Shown in pieces: positions 8,131 through 16,317 of a stretch of DNA of 64,000 bases (its first letter is position 1; each line of letters begins with the position of its first letter). The notes beneath the pieces were generated by a model. The model searched no databases. It had not been told where the DNA came from and saw nothing but the letters and a program-made list of their open reading frames with translations. The stretch comes from Salinisphaera sp002433465. Lineage in GTDB: Bacteria; Pseudomonadota; Gammaproteobacteria; Nevskiales; Salinisphaeraceae. The position numbers and the translations under genes are program-made. Where the stretch lies: the NCBI RefSeq assembly GCF_040361435.1, contig NZ_APNL01000009.1:1-64000 (forward strand), written 5' to 3'.

Positions 8131-8538
8131 TCAGCGCGCCGCGCGAAACGCGCGCTCGCGCAGCTCGGCGTCGGTCTTGACGTCGGCACAGGTGGTGGCG
8201 GTCGGACGGGCCAGCAGGCGCTCGATACCGATCGGCTCACCGGAGACCTCGCACCAGCCGTAGTCGCCGTCGCGGATCAGCTTTAGCGAGGCATCGATCT
8301 TGTTGCGCAGCTGGGCTTCGCGATCCCGCAGGCGCAGATCGAGCCAGCGCGCCTCTTCGGCCAGGGCGCGGTCGCCCGGATCCGCGAACGTGAGGTTTTC
8401 ATTGAGCCGTACGCGAATATCCCGCTCGCGTACGAGCACTTCTTCGCGCAGCCGCAACAGGCGCCCGCGAAAGAACGCGAGCTGATCCGGACTCATGTAC
8501 TGGCTGTCGGGCATGGCCCGGAGTTCGTCTTCTGTCAT
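8131..8538 (-). CDS. dksA2: DksA2-type (zinc-finger-less) DksA paralogue
   Basis: This RNA-polymerase secondary-channel regulator of 135 residues acts with ppGpp. The coiled coil ends in the conserved tip DPGDRA, with acidic residues Asp53 and Asp56. In the zinc-finger region, where DksA has four cysteines, only Cys96 and Cys117 remain; the other positions are Ser99 and Val120. That is the pattern of the zinc-independent DksA2 of Pseudomonas, which replaces DksA when zinc is scarce. It is the first gene of the operon with the ZigA-like GTPase, and a Zur-like box lies 10-22 bp upstream of its start. Confidence 0.9.
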   Translation of the reverse strand: MTEDELRAMPDSQYMSPDQLAFFRGRLLRLREEVLVRERDIRVRLNENLTFADPGDRALAEEARWLDLRLRDREAQLRNKIDASLKLIRDGDYGWCEVSGEPIGIERLLARPTATTCADVKTDAELRERAFRAAR

Positions 8539-8547
8539 AATTTATCT

Positions 8548-8560
8548 ACGTTATAACATA
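8548..8560. promoter_or_regulatory. putative Zur box upstream of dksA2-zigA
   Basis: ACGTTATAACATA on the plus strand is the exact reverse complement of the element before the ADH gene. It is embedded in an AT-rich 40-bp stretch. Its neighbour genes, dksA2 and a ZigA-like gene, are classical Zur targets in pseudomonads. Confidence 0.75.
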
Positions 8561-8612
8561 ACAAATAAACTATATAGAAGCTGTCAAGCGGGTCACTCGC
8601 CGGCCTTGGCGC

Positions 8613-9431
8613 TCACCCCATCGCGAGCTTCAAGACAAGCATGAGAAGAATGCCGAGCGCGACCGGCAACCAGATATGCCAGCCCGGCGTGTCGGGCCTA
8701 GCGGAGGCCGGACCCTCGAGGGCGACGCATTCCAGACCCACATGCAGAAAGATCCCGGCAGCCAGGCCCTGGGCGAGCGCCCCCACCCCGACCGAGGGCG
8801 GCAACACGCCGGTGGTCATGGCCGCGAGCACGGCGACGATGCCCACCGCACAGGCCGGCAGCAGGATACCGGCCAGCGCGCCGCCGTTGGCGCGCAGACG
8901 CCTTGCTACCGCATAGCCGGCCGGGAACTTGTGGGCCACGATGACGCTGCCCACCCATAACCCCAGGCCAGGCGTCTGCGCATACAGCATGCCGATCACC
9001 ACGCCCGCCCCGGCCGAATGCACGGTCAACGCAAGCAGGCTGGATTCGCCCAGCGCCCCGGGGCGCCAGGCCTGGAAACGACAGGCACGATGCAGGGCCA
9101 GACCGAACAGCAGGCCGAACGACACGCCCACACCCGCCAGGCCCGCATCCAGGGACACGGCCTTGGGCAACAGCAGGATACAGGCGGCCGCGATCATCGC
9201 CCCGCCGGCCACGCCGTCCAGGGCCTGCCAGAATGCGCTCGTGCCCTGGGTCCGATAGCCGAGCACGCCGCCGGCCAGCATGGCCACGCAGGCAATCAGG
9301 GCGATCGAGGCGACCTTCGTATAGCCCGTGAGTGCCGCAAAGCCGACCGCGACGATAAAAACCGCCGCGATCGTGTAGCCGGCGCTGCGCCCGGAGCGAT
9401 CGACCGGCGCATCCACTGCCGATTGCGTCAT
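8613..9431 (-). CDS. ZIP-family metal transporter
   Basis: This inner-membrane protein of 272 residues has about eight predicted transmembrane segments. The two central helices carry ZIP-like metal-site patterns: LTVHSAGAGVVIG near residue 135 and VAHKFPAGYAVA near residue 170, where the family usually has HN(x)PEG and HExP. The Glu positions differ from the consensus. ATG 9431 is used; GTG 9434 is also possible. It lies 94 bp downstream of the TonB receptor gene on the same strand and probably shares its Zur-controlled promoter. Zinc (or iron/manganese) import into the cytoplasm is the expected role. Confidence 0.75.
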   Translation of the reverse strand: MTQSAVDAPVDRSGRSAGYTIAAVFIVAVGFAALTGYTKVASIALIACVAMLAGGVLGYRTQGTSAFWQALDGVAGGAMIAAACILLLPKAVSLDAGLAGVGVSFGLLFGLALHRACRFQAWRPGALGESSLLALTVHSAGAGVVIGMLYAQTPGLGLWVGSVIVAHKFPAGYAVARRLRANGGALAGILLPACAVGIVAVLAAMTTGVLPPSVGVGALAQGLAAGIFLHVGLECVALEGPASARPDTPGWHIWLPVALGILLMLVLKLAMG

Positions 9432-9525
9432 CACGGGTTACGACCGCGACTGCAGTTGCGCGGGCCGCCCGCGCTCGATGGGCCGGCCGCACGCCTGCCG
9501 GACCGGGTGTCGATACGCATCACGT

Positions 9526-11706
9526 CTAGAACGGAACACGTGCGGTCAGACGCACATCGCGGCCCGGCGACAGCGCATAGCCTTTATAGGTATCCAGAAA
9601 ACCGCGGTAGTCCTCGTCCAGCAGGTTGTTGATGGCGACATCGAGATGCACCGTCTGCCCCGCCACCTCGGGCGAAAAGCCGGCGCCGAGATCGACCAGG
9701 TAGTAGTCGTCGGTGGAGGCCGACCCGAACGGCGCATCGTCGAACTGGGCGAAGGGCTCGCCGGGGGCGGCGTCCTTGGAGGCGTAGTAGCGAACCGTTA
9801 CCGATGCTCTCGGGTCCTGAATCCAGCCGTCGCTGGCAGGCGTGAACTCGGCGCCCAGACGGACATTATCGGCCGGCAGCAGCGGCAGCTCGTCGCCGTT
9901 GTCCCTGCGCTCGCCGTCCACGGTGGCGGCCGCAGCGCTGAGCGTCATCCAGCTGCCGATATCCTTTTCGATGGACAACTCGGCGCCGGTGAGCTTGGCG
10001 TCTGCCTGGTTGTAGGCCGCCACCGGCAGGCCGTTGATCGTCTCGCCGGTGTTGGCCAGAAAGATGTAGTCGTCGATGGCATTGCGATACACGGTGGCCT
10101 TGGCACGCAGCGTACCCGAGGCCCAGCGCAGCGACAGATCGGTATTGAGCGAGGTTTCCTCGTCGAGATCGGCATTGCCCTGCTGGAATGCCGCCACGCC
10201 GCCGTGCTGGCCGGCGACATACAGCTCGAACAGGCTCGGCGCACGAAACCCGCGGCCAACGTTGGCCGCGACCGACAGACGGTCGGTCAGACTGTAGATC
10301 CCGCCGAGCGAGCCGGTCACCACATCATAGGATTGCGTATCGGCATCGAGCACGCTCTGCGACGGGTTCGCCGTCTTGGAGGCATTACCCTCGATCTCGT
10401 GGTGGTCGTAGCGCAGGCCGGCCTGCAGCAGCAGGTCGCCGACGCCTTTCTCCTCGAAGGCAAAGATCGCCGCGTTCTCGACCGTGCCGCCCGGCGACAG
10501 CTGGGTGGTGCCACGCGACACCTGATCCTTGTTCACGTACTCGATACCCACCGTGCCGCCGTCCAGGCCGAGCACCGGGCCGTGCTGGCCTTCCAGGCGC
10601 GCCGTGTACTGGTCGAATTCGATATCGATGGCGTTATCGAAACCGGCCGCGCGGGGCGTGCCGGCAGCGTTCGAGCGGCGCCGATTGTTCTGCCAGACGA
10701 GCTTGGGCTTCCAGGTGATGCCACCGGCCTGCTTGTTACCGGCCAGCTCGACCTGCTCGTTGTCGATGTACTGACCCACGCCTTCTTCACCGGCGGCCGG
10801 CGGCAGGTTGCCCGCAGGCGGCGGCAGTAGAAAATTGTGCTCGTCGTTGTAGCGCGAGTAGCGCGCGGTCCATTCGCCACCGTCGTCGTCGCGATAGCCC
10901 AGCGCGAAATCGCCGTTGACCTGATTGAAGTCGGTATAGCCGAGCGTGCCGGTATAGGCCGGCGCGTCGCGAAACCGCTCGGCCGGCGGCGGCGGGAAAT
11001 AGGTCGTTTCGTCGGGCGTTTCGATATTACCCGCGCTGCGCCGGATGAGCCCGGCCGCGTAACCGAAGCGGCCGTTGCCGCCGGTGGCCTTCACGCCCGT
11101 ATCCCACTGACCGTTGTTGGTGGCATAGCGGGTCAGCGCCTCGCCTTGCACCGGCGTGTCCCAGGCAATGGCCGGGGGCAGCAGGTTGATTGCGCCGCCC
11201 AGCGCGCTCGATCCATAAAGCACGCTCGAGGCACCGCGCACGACTTCCACCCGATCCATCAGGAACGTGTCGGTGGTGGGCATATGGCGCACGCCGTACT
11301 GCTGGTGATCGACGCCCACACCATTCGACAGAATCTTGATGCGCTCGCCGGACAGGCCGCGAATCACCGGCTTGCCCACGCTGTTGCCGGTGCTGATCGA
11401 ATCCACGCCGGCCAGGTCCTCGACCGCCTCGCCGAGATTGGTCGCGCCCTTGGCTTCGATATCGTCGGATTCCACCACGTCGACATCCGCCGCCTGCGAC
11501 AACGGACTGCCCGGCAGCGGCGCGCCGGTCACCGAAATCGGGCCCAGTGCCTGCTGCTTGGCACCCTGGCCGGGCAAGGCGAGCGTGTCGGCGTCGTTAC
11601 CGGCCGCCCAGGCCGACGCCGGCACGCACAGCAATGCAAGACAGACGGCCGAACGCCGCCACGGCCGCTGTACCGCGACCGGCCCGTACTGATGATTCCC
11701 CCGCAT
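9526..11706 (-). CDS. TonB-dependent outer-membrane receptor, probably for zinc
   Basis: This protein of 726 residues starts with a signal peptide (about 1-35, cleavage after AWA). The plug domain follows (about 70-180), with an EAVEDLAGVDSI block, a GERIKILSNGV segment and the typical VLYGSSALGGAINL motif, then a 22-strand-type barrel ending in an aromatic residue (VPF). Its size is normal. Extracellular loops contain Pro-rich runs (FPPPPAERF, LLPPPAGNLPPAAGEE) but no His-rich run like that of Neisseria ZnuD. A Zur-like box lies 25-39 bp upstream and a ZIP transporter gene follows, so zinc uptake is the favoured role. Other metal chelates or siderophores cannot be excluded. Confidence 0.85.
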   Translation of the reverse strand: MRGNHQYGPVAVQRPWRRSAVCLALLCVPASAWAAGNDADTLALPGQGAKQQALGPISVTGAPLPGSPLSQAADVDVVESDDIEAKGATNLGEAVEDLAGVDSISTGNSVGKPVIRGLSGERIKILSNGVGVDHQQYGVRHMPTTDTFLMDRVEVVRGASSVLYGSSALGGAINLLPPAIAWDTPVQGEALTRYATNNGQWDTGVKATGGNGRFGYAAGLIRRSAGNIETPDETTYFPPPPAERFRDAPAYTGTLGYTDFNQVNGDFALGYRDDDGGEWTARYSRYNDEHNFLLPPPAGNLPPAAGEEGVGQYIDNEQVELAGNKQAGGITWKPKLVWQNNRRRSNAAGTPRAAGFDNAIDIEFDQYTARLEGQHGPVLGLDGGTVGIEYVNKDQVSRGTTQLSPGGTVENAAIFAFEEKGVGDLLLQAGLRYDHHEIEGNASKTANPSQSVLDADTQSYDVVTGSLGGIYSLTDRLSVAANVGRGFRAPSLFELYVAGQHGGVAAFQQGNADLDEETSLNTDLSLRWASGTLRAKATVYRNAIDDYIFLANTGETINGLPVAAYNQADAKLTGAELSIEKDIGSWMTLSAAAATVDGERRDNGDELPLLPADNVRLGAEFTPASDGWIQDPRASVTVRYYASKDAAPGEPFAQFDDAPFGSASTDDYYLVDLGAGFSPEVAGQTVHLDVAINNLLDEDYRGFLDTYKGYALSPGRDVRLTARVPF

Positions 11707-11730
11707 GAGATCCCCGACTGATAAATAAAA

Positions 11731-11745
11731 TGAAATAACATTACA
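11731..11745. promoter_or_regulatory. putative Zur box upstream of the TonB receptor gene
   Basis: TGAAATAACATTACA shares ATAACATnACA with the dksA2 element (ATAACATAACA). It matches the inferred consensus less well on its other half. It lies in the AT-rich spacer between the receptor gene and the gene for a TetR regulator. Confidence 0.5.
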
Positions 11746-11782
11746 TTTTTACCATACGGGTAAAGTAGAACCAAACCGGGCT

Positions 11783-12394
11783 TCAATCGTGCGCGTGTAC
11801 GAGCCCGGCCCAGAAGACAGCCAAACTCGAAGCCAGCCGGCGTCGATATTCCGCCTCGTCGTAGATGAAGCGCTGACTGTATAGGCCGTCCATCAGGCAG
11901 TAGAACGCGTCCAGAAAAGCCCGCTCCCCAATCGCCCACCAACAGCCCTCGCGCTGGCCCTGTAGGTAGAGGTCACGCAGGGCACGGTCGATACGGCGTT
12001 CGTTGGCCGCGTTGATTTCGCGGATCTGCGCGGCCAGCGGCTCCGGGGGAAACAACAGGCAGCGCTTGTAGAACGCCCCCTGGGACTCGGTGAAGATAAA
12101 GGCGCTCAAGTCCTCGACGAGCGCGTGCAGCCGGGTCTTTACATCGGCCTCGGCATGCCGGGCCAGACTTGCATCCTGAACCACGAAGAAAGCTGCCTCC
12201 ACCTGGGTGACCAGGGCCAGAAACAGCGCCGCCTTGCTGTCGATATGGTTGTACAGCGAAGGCTTGCGAATACCCACGCCGTCGGCGATCTGCGCGAGCG
12301 TGGTGGCTTCGTAGCCCTGGCGTGCGAACAGCGCGAGGGCGGTTTTTTCGATCCGTTCGGCGGTGGATGCAGCGGCGTCGTTCATCGCAGCCAT
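11783..12394 (-). CDS. TetR-family transcriptional regulator
   Basis: This is a repressor-type protein of 203 residues. The N-terminal helix-turn-helix (about residues 30-55, TLAQIADGVGIRKPSLYNHI) is typical of TetR. The C-terminal domain carries a ligand pocket of unknown specificity. It is divergent from two SMR efflux genes, with 88 bp between starts. That spacer holds a perfect inverted repeat at 12452-12467 that is a good candidate for its operator. It probably represses the efflux pair and perhaps itself until a toxic cation or drug binds. Confidence 0.88.
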   Translation of the reverse strand: MAAMNDAAASTAERIEKTALALFARQGYEATTLAQIADGVGIRKPSLYNHIDSKAALFLALVTQVEAAFFVVQDASLARHAEADVKTRLHALVEDLSAFIFTESQGAFYKRCLLFPPEPLAAQIREINAANERRIDRALRDLYLQGQREGCWWAIGERAFLDAFYCLMDGLYSQRFIYDEAEYRRRLASSLAVFWAGLVHAHD

Positions 12395-12451
12395 TCTAGC
12401 GCGAGCGAACCAGGCCGCACCGGCCCTTGCAGTTCGACCGCGCTGGCTTAT

Positions 12452-12467
12452 ACTAACGACCGTTAGT
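12452..12467. promoter_or_regulatory. candidate TetR operator
   Basis: The inverted repeat ACTAACG-AC-CGTTAGT has 7-bp perfect arms and a 2-bp spacer. It sits 15 bp upstream of the first SMR start, overlapping where promoter and leader should be. The layout is that of TetR-family operators such as those of the AcrR/QacR type. Confidence 0.7.
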
Positions 12468-12482
12468 TAGCAGGAGCGAACG

Positions 12483-12815
12483 ATGCAAAACCTGATCTGG
12501 CTGGTTCTGGCCGCCGCTGCGGAAGTCGGCTGGATTTTCGGACTCAATGCCGCCGATAGCATCATCGACTGGGCTGCGACCGGTGGCTGCGTCATCGCCA
12601 GTTTCGGCCTGGCCCTGCTCGCGGCACGCCGGCTGGCCGCCACCACGGTCTATATCCTGTTCGTCGGCCTGGGCACAGCCGGCACCGCCTTGCTGGACCA
12701 CTTCGCCTTCGGCATGCGCTTCGACCCGGCCGCGCTCGCCTGGTTGACCCTGCTGCTGGCGGCGATCTGCGGGCTCAAGCTCACCGCCACTTCGAGCGCG
12801 AAGGCCACGTCATGA
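12483..12815 (+). CDS. SMR-family efflux protein, subunit 1 of a pair
   Basis: This is a 110-residue inner-membrane protein with four predicted helices, a normal SMR length. The conserved glutamate in the first helix is present (LAAAAEVGWIFGLN, Glu14 region), as needed for proton-coupled export of cationic drugs or guanidinium-type compounds. The Shine-Dalgarno CAGGAG is at 12471-12476. Its last four bases overlap the next SMR gene. Paired SMR genes usually make a heterodimer with fixed opposite topologies. Confidence 0.88.
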   Translation: MQNLIWLVLAAAAEVGWIFGLNAADSIIDWAATGGCVIASFGLALLAARRLAATTVYILFVGLGTAGTALLDHFAFGMRFDPAALAWLTLLLAAICGLKLTATSSAKATS

Positions 12816-13126
12816 GCTGGCTGGCCTTGTTATGCGCAGGGGCCTTTGAAATCGTGGGCGTGGCCGGCTTCGAACGCCTGACGCGGCGTATCTATGCTTC
12901 CGGCTTGCTGCTCGGTGTGGGCGGCTTCGGCCTGGGGCTGGCCTGTCTGCATTACGCGATGCACAGCATTCCCATGGCCGTGGCCTACGGCGTGTTTACC
13001 GGCGTGGGCGCGGTGGGCAGCACGCTGCTGGGTATCCTGTTCTGGGGCGATTCGGCGCGCCCGGCCCGGCTGGTGTGCGTGCTGGCAATCGTGGTCGCAG
13101 TGGTCGGGCTCAAGAGCAGTTATTGA
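12812..13126 (+). CDS. SMR-family efflux protein, subunit 2 of a pair
   Basis: This is a 104-residue four-helix membrane protein starting inside the previous SMR gene (ATGA overlap). The first-helix glutamate is retained (LLCAGAFEIVGVAGFE). The third helix has the SMR pattern MAVAYGVFTGVGAVGSTLLG. It probably forms an obligate heterodimer with the first subunit under TetR control. Confidence 0.88.
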   Translation: MSWLALLCAGAFEIVGVAGFERLTRRIYASGLLLGVGGFGLGLACLHYAMHSIPMAVAYGVFTGVGAVGSTLLGILFWGDSARPARLVCVLAIVVAVVGLKSSY

Positions 13127-13501
13127 CTCTGGCGAGCTTCGGCGGACGAGGAAGTCCGCGAACGAACGCTAAAAGCGCGAATAAGAGCGCGCGATTCGAC
13201 CCGCGTCTTTCGCACGCGCCACAGAAGCCGTGACCTGTTGGCTGTCGGCCTAAGCCAACCTACGCGGCCTCACCTAACGACCACCAAAGTCCGCAGATGG
13301 ACACCAAGCGATCAAAGGATGGCTCGCCATTCGACGACGATAACGATCACCCGCGAACGAAGGGCGTAGGTTGGATTAGCGCAGCGTAATCCAACAGGGA
13401 ACGCAGCCCGCGGGTTCGATTCCCACCGCTTTCAATCCCGAGGCGGGCGTTCCATGTTCGCTTACGGCCTGGCGGCCCAAGCCAGCCCACCCGGCCCCGA
13501 G
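13127..13501. repeat. intergenic region with REP-like palindromic repeat
   Basis: No gene is seen in these 375 bp. At 13364-13400 lies a palindromic unit, TTGGATTA-gcgcagcg-TAATCCAA followed by CAGGGAAC, and at 13245-13264 the companion segment GGCGGCCTAAGCC-like/CCAACCTACGC. The same two segments occur at 37.2-37.4 kb. The region separates convergent genes (an SMR gene and a methyltransferase gene). Confidence 0.6.
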
Positions 13502-14548
13502 CTAACAGCAGCCACCGGCCTCGGCTGTCGCAGGCATCTGTTCATCGAAAGGCAGCGCCGTGCCGCAGCCGGCGAAAATGCCGTAATGGGTATCGAAATT
13601 GCCGATGAACTCGAAATGCGCCGCGAAACGGCTCTCGGCGAGCATGCGCCAGGTATTGCCGCATACCGGAAATACCCGGCCCGTTTCGATCCTGTGGTGG
13701 CCATCGAGCACGAAGGCGTGCGGCATGTCGGCGAGCGTGCCCTGATAGATCACGGCCTGACCGTAATCCTCACAGGCCGGCTCCAGGGCATCGATATTGA
13801 ACAGCCGATAGGTCGCCGAATAGAAACGGATATTGCCAAGCCGCGCTTCGATGGCCGGGTTGTCGATGCCCAGGCGCCGCGATTCCACCAGGCGCGGGTC
13901 GCCAAAGCCACTGGCACGGGCGAGATTTTCGAAATCGTTCCAATAGAGCGCGCCGGCCAGACATTCGCCGTAGAGCACCGGGTCGCGTGCGAGCTCGGCC
14001 GGCACGCGGCGATCGGCATAGACATCCGAAAAATAGAATTCGCCACCGGGTTTGAGCAACCGTTTGACGTCGGCCAGCACCTTGGCCTTGTCGGTACTTA
14101 GATTGATCACGCAGTTCGAGATCACGATATCGAAGCTCGCCGGCGCCAGATCGAGTTCGTCGAGCGCTTCGATATAGCCCTTGAGAAAACGCACGTTGGA
14201 GCGTTCGAAGCCGAAGGCCTGACGATGATAATCCTGATGCCGGCAGGCGATCTCGAGCTGTTCGTCGGTCATGTCGACACCGACGACTTCGCCCGTTTCG
14301 CCGACCAGGGCCGACAACAGATAGACATCGCGCCCGCTGCCACTGCCCAGATCCAGAATACGCATGCCCTCGAGCGCGGCCGGTGCAACCAGACCGCAGC
14401 CGTAGTAGCGGCTGATCACCTCGTCATGGAGCTTCGCCAATACCGGCTTGAGATGCTCAGGCGGGGCCTGATCGCAGCAGGCCGTGGTGGCCAGATCCTG
14501 GCTGCCGGTGAGCTGGCGGCCGTAATAGTCCTTGACCTCGTCGCGCAT
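13502..14548 (-). CDS. arsM: ArsM-type arsenite S-adenosylmethionine methyltransferase
   Basis: This cytoplasmic class I methyltransferase of 348 residues methylates As(III). The SAM-binding motif I is LDLGSGSGRDVY at 65-76. Three conserved cysteines appear at 51 (YYGCGL), 146 (ISNCVINLS) and 196 (YGECLAGALYW), with spacing that fits the arsenic-binding cysteines of ArsM (about 72/174/224 in the algal enzyme). VLKPGG-like and FSDVYADRR blocks are also family-typical. An extra CC lies at the C-terminus. There is no arsR or other ars gene beside it, so its regulation is unclear. Confidence 0.82.
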   Translation of the reverse strand: MRDEVKDYYGRQLTGSQDLATTACCDQAPPEHLKPVLAKLHDEVISRYYGCGLVAPAALEGMRILDLGSGSGRDVYLLSALVGETGEVVGVDMTDEQLEIACRHQDYHRQAFGFERSNVRFLKGYIEALDELDLAPASFDIVISNCVINLSTDKAKVLADVKRLLKPGGEFYFSDVYADRRVPAELARDPVLYGECLAGALYWNDFENLARASGFGDPRLVESRRLGIDNPAIEARLGNIRFYSATYRLFNIDALEPACEDYGQAVIYQGTLADMPHAFVLDGHHRIETGRVFPVCGNTWRMLAESRFAAHFEFIGNFDTHYGIFAGCGTALPFDEQMPATAEAGGCC

Positions 14549-14641
14549 GATCGATCGTATACGTGGAACGACCGCTACAGCTTATACCGCCGCATTGCAC
14601 GGCCGCCATGGCCGGCCGCGGCATGGACTTGTGGTCGGCCT

Positions 14642-16171
14642 TCAGGTCGGCAATACGCCGCGGCGTACCGACTCGGTGACCGATTCCTTGGGCGGACGCT
14701 GGCGATGCCGGCGTTCGCGTCGCCCGCCGGGCCCGGCTGTCTCTTCGGCCGGGATACGGAAATAACCGATCGCCTCGCCGAGCATGTCGGCTTCGCGATT
14801 CAAACGCTCGGCGACGTCCTGCGTGCTCTCGATCGATTGCGCCGAGGCAGCCATCGCCTGTTGCATGGCGCGGATGCCTTCATCGAGCACATCGATACCG
14901 TCCTGCTGCTGGTGCCCTGAAGCGCTGATTTCGTGCAGGCGCTGCTGGATCTGTTCGAACACGGCCACCACGGCATGCATGCGCTCGGCCGCGCACTCGA
15001 CATCGGCCACCCCGGTTTCGACATGGCCGAGCGAACGCTCGACGCGCTCGCGAATTGAACGGGCGATGTCACTGCTGCGCTGCGAGAGCTTGCGCACCTC
15101 GCCGGCCACCACTGCGAACCCGCGCCCCTGCTCGCCGGCGCGGGCGGCCTCTACCGAGGCATTGAGCGCGAGCAGATTGGTCTGGGCGCTGATCGCATCG
15201 ATCTCGCCCAGAAGCCGCGCGATATCGCGCGCGCTTTCATCGACCCGTGCCATCGTATCGTCCAGGCGCTGTACGCTTTGTGCGCTCTGATCGAGCGCGC
15301 CGCCCACGTTCGTGGCCAGCGCGTGGCCCTGCTCGGCCTGGTCCGTACTCTGGCGGCTGGTCGTAGCCAGCGTCCGATTGCTGCTGGCCATGCGCTCGAT
15401 ATGGACGCCGCTGCGCTCGGTCTGAACCTGAAGCTTTTGCTGCGCCTGCGCGGCATCGCCGCTGAGCCGGCGAACCGCGTTCGCTGCCTTGCCGGCCGCG
15501 GCCAGCCGCTGCGAAAAGCGCGATTGCAGACGGGCGACGGCGGCGATCGCCGGGCGCTGCAGCTGCGCGGCGGTGAATGCCTGGGTCAGCGTGCCGCGTT
15601 CGGCCGCTTCGGCGAACGCCTGGATGGCGGCAGTATCGCGTACCGCGCGCCCCAGGGTTGCCCCGACATAGCCGAGCACCCCGGCATAGGCCACCAGCAC
15701 GCCGGCATGCATCGCGAATCGCACCGGCAGCGCCGTCGGCTCGAGCGATGGGGCATAGAGCGTGACCAGGCCCCGGTATTGCAGGTAAGCGAATAACGCG
15801 TGATGAACGAGCGCGAGGGCCACACCCACCACCGGCACGCGCCAGTCGGCATAGGCGACGAGCGCCGCAAGCGCGATGAACACACTCAGATGCGCCTCGA
15901 TGCGCCCGCCGGTCTGGTCTATGAGCAGGGCCGAGAGCACGACGAACTGAGCCGCCATCAACAGCGCGCTGGCCATCGTACCCGGCGCCAGGAAGACAAT
16001 CAGAAGGGTGAGCGCCGCGCTTGGCACGAGCACGCCCAGCGCGAGCAGCATGCTGCCACTGCCCAGCCCCACCCCCAGACACACCAGCATGAGCAGGAGT
16101 GCCACCGCGCCCATGTGCGGGTCGATACGCTGTCGGTAGGCAGTGATGAGGGGGCCGGTCACGTGTTGCAT
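14642..16171 (-). CDS. methyl-accepting chemotaxis protein
   Basis: This membrane chemoreceptor has about 509 residues from ATG 16171 (ATG 16198 would add nine). The N-terminal half contains five or six hydrophobic helices (up to about residue 185) with almost no periplasmic domain, so it senses within the membrane or from inside. The C-terminal signalling domain has the conserved hairpin tip (AQTNLLALNASVEAARAG) that contacts CheA/CheW. No pentapeptide tether is visible at the C-terminus and no che genes are nearby. Confidence 0.88.
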   Translation of the reverse strand: MQHVTGPLITAYRQRIDPHMGAVALLLMLVCLGVGLGSGSMLLALGVLVPSAALTLLIVFLAPGTMASALLMAAQFVVLSALLIDQTGGRIEAHLSVFIALAALVAYADWRVPVVGVALALVHHALFAYLQYRGLVTLYAPSLEPTALPVRFAMHAGVLVAYAGVLGYVGATLGRAVRDTAAIQAFAEAAERGTLTQAFTAAQLQRPAIAAVARLQSRFSQRLAAAGKAANAVRRLSGDAAQAQQKLQVQTERSGVHIERMASSNRTLATTSRQSTDQAEQGHALATNVGGALDQSAQSVQRLDDTMARVDESARDIARLLGEIDAISAQTNLLALNASVEAARAGEQGRGFAVVAGEVRKLSQRSSDIARSIRERVERSLGHVETGVADVECAAERMHAVVAVFEQIQQRLHEISASGHQQQDGIDVLDEGIRAMQQAMAASAQSIESTQDVAERLNREADMLGEAIGYFRIPAEETAGPGGRRERRHRQRPPKESVTESVRRGVLPT

Positions 16172-16317
16172 GGCATTCTCGTTGCGCGCCGCGCACATGC
16201 TCTCGCCGGCCCACGGCTTATATCCTGAAAACGGATAGCGGCCATGCGCCGCGATTCTTGAATAGCGCCCGAACCGGGCCCCGCCGATGCTAGAATCGCC
16301 GGCCTGGATCGCAACGA

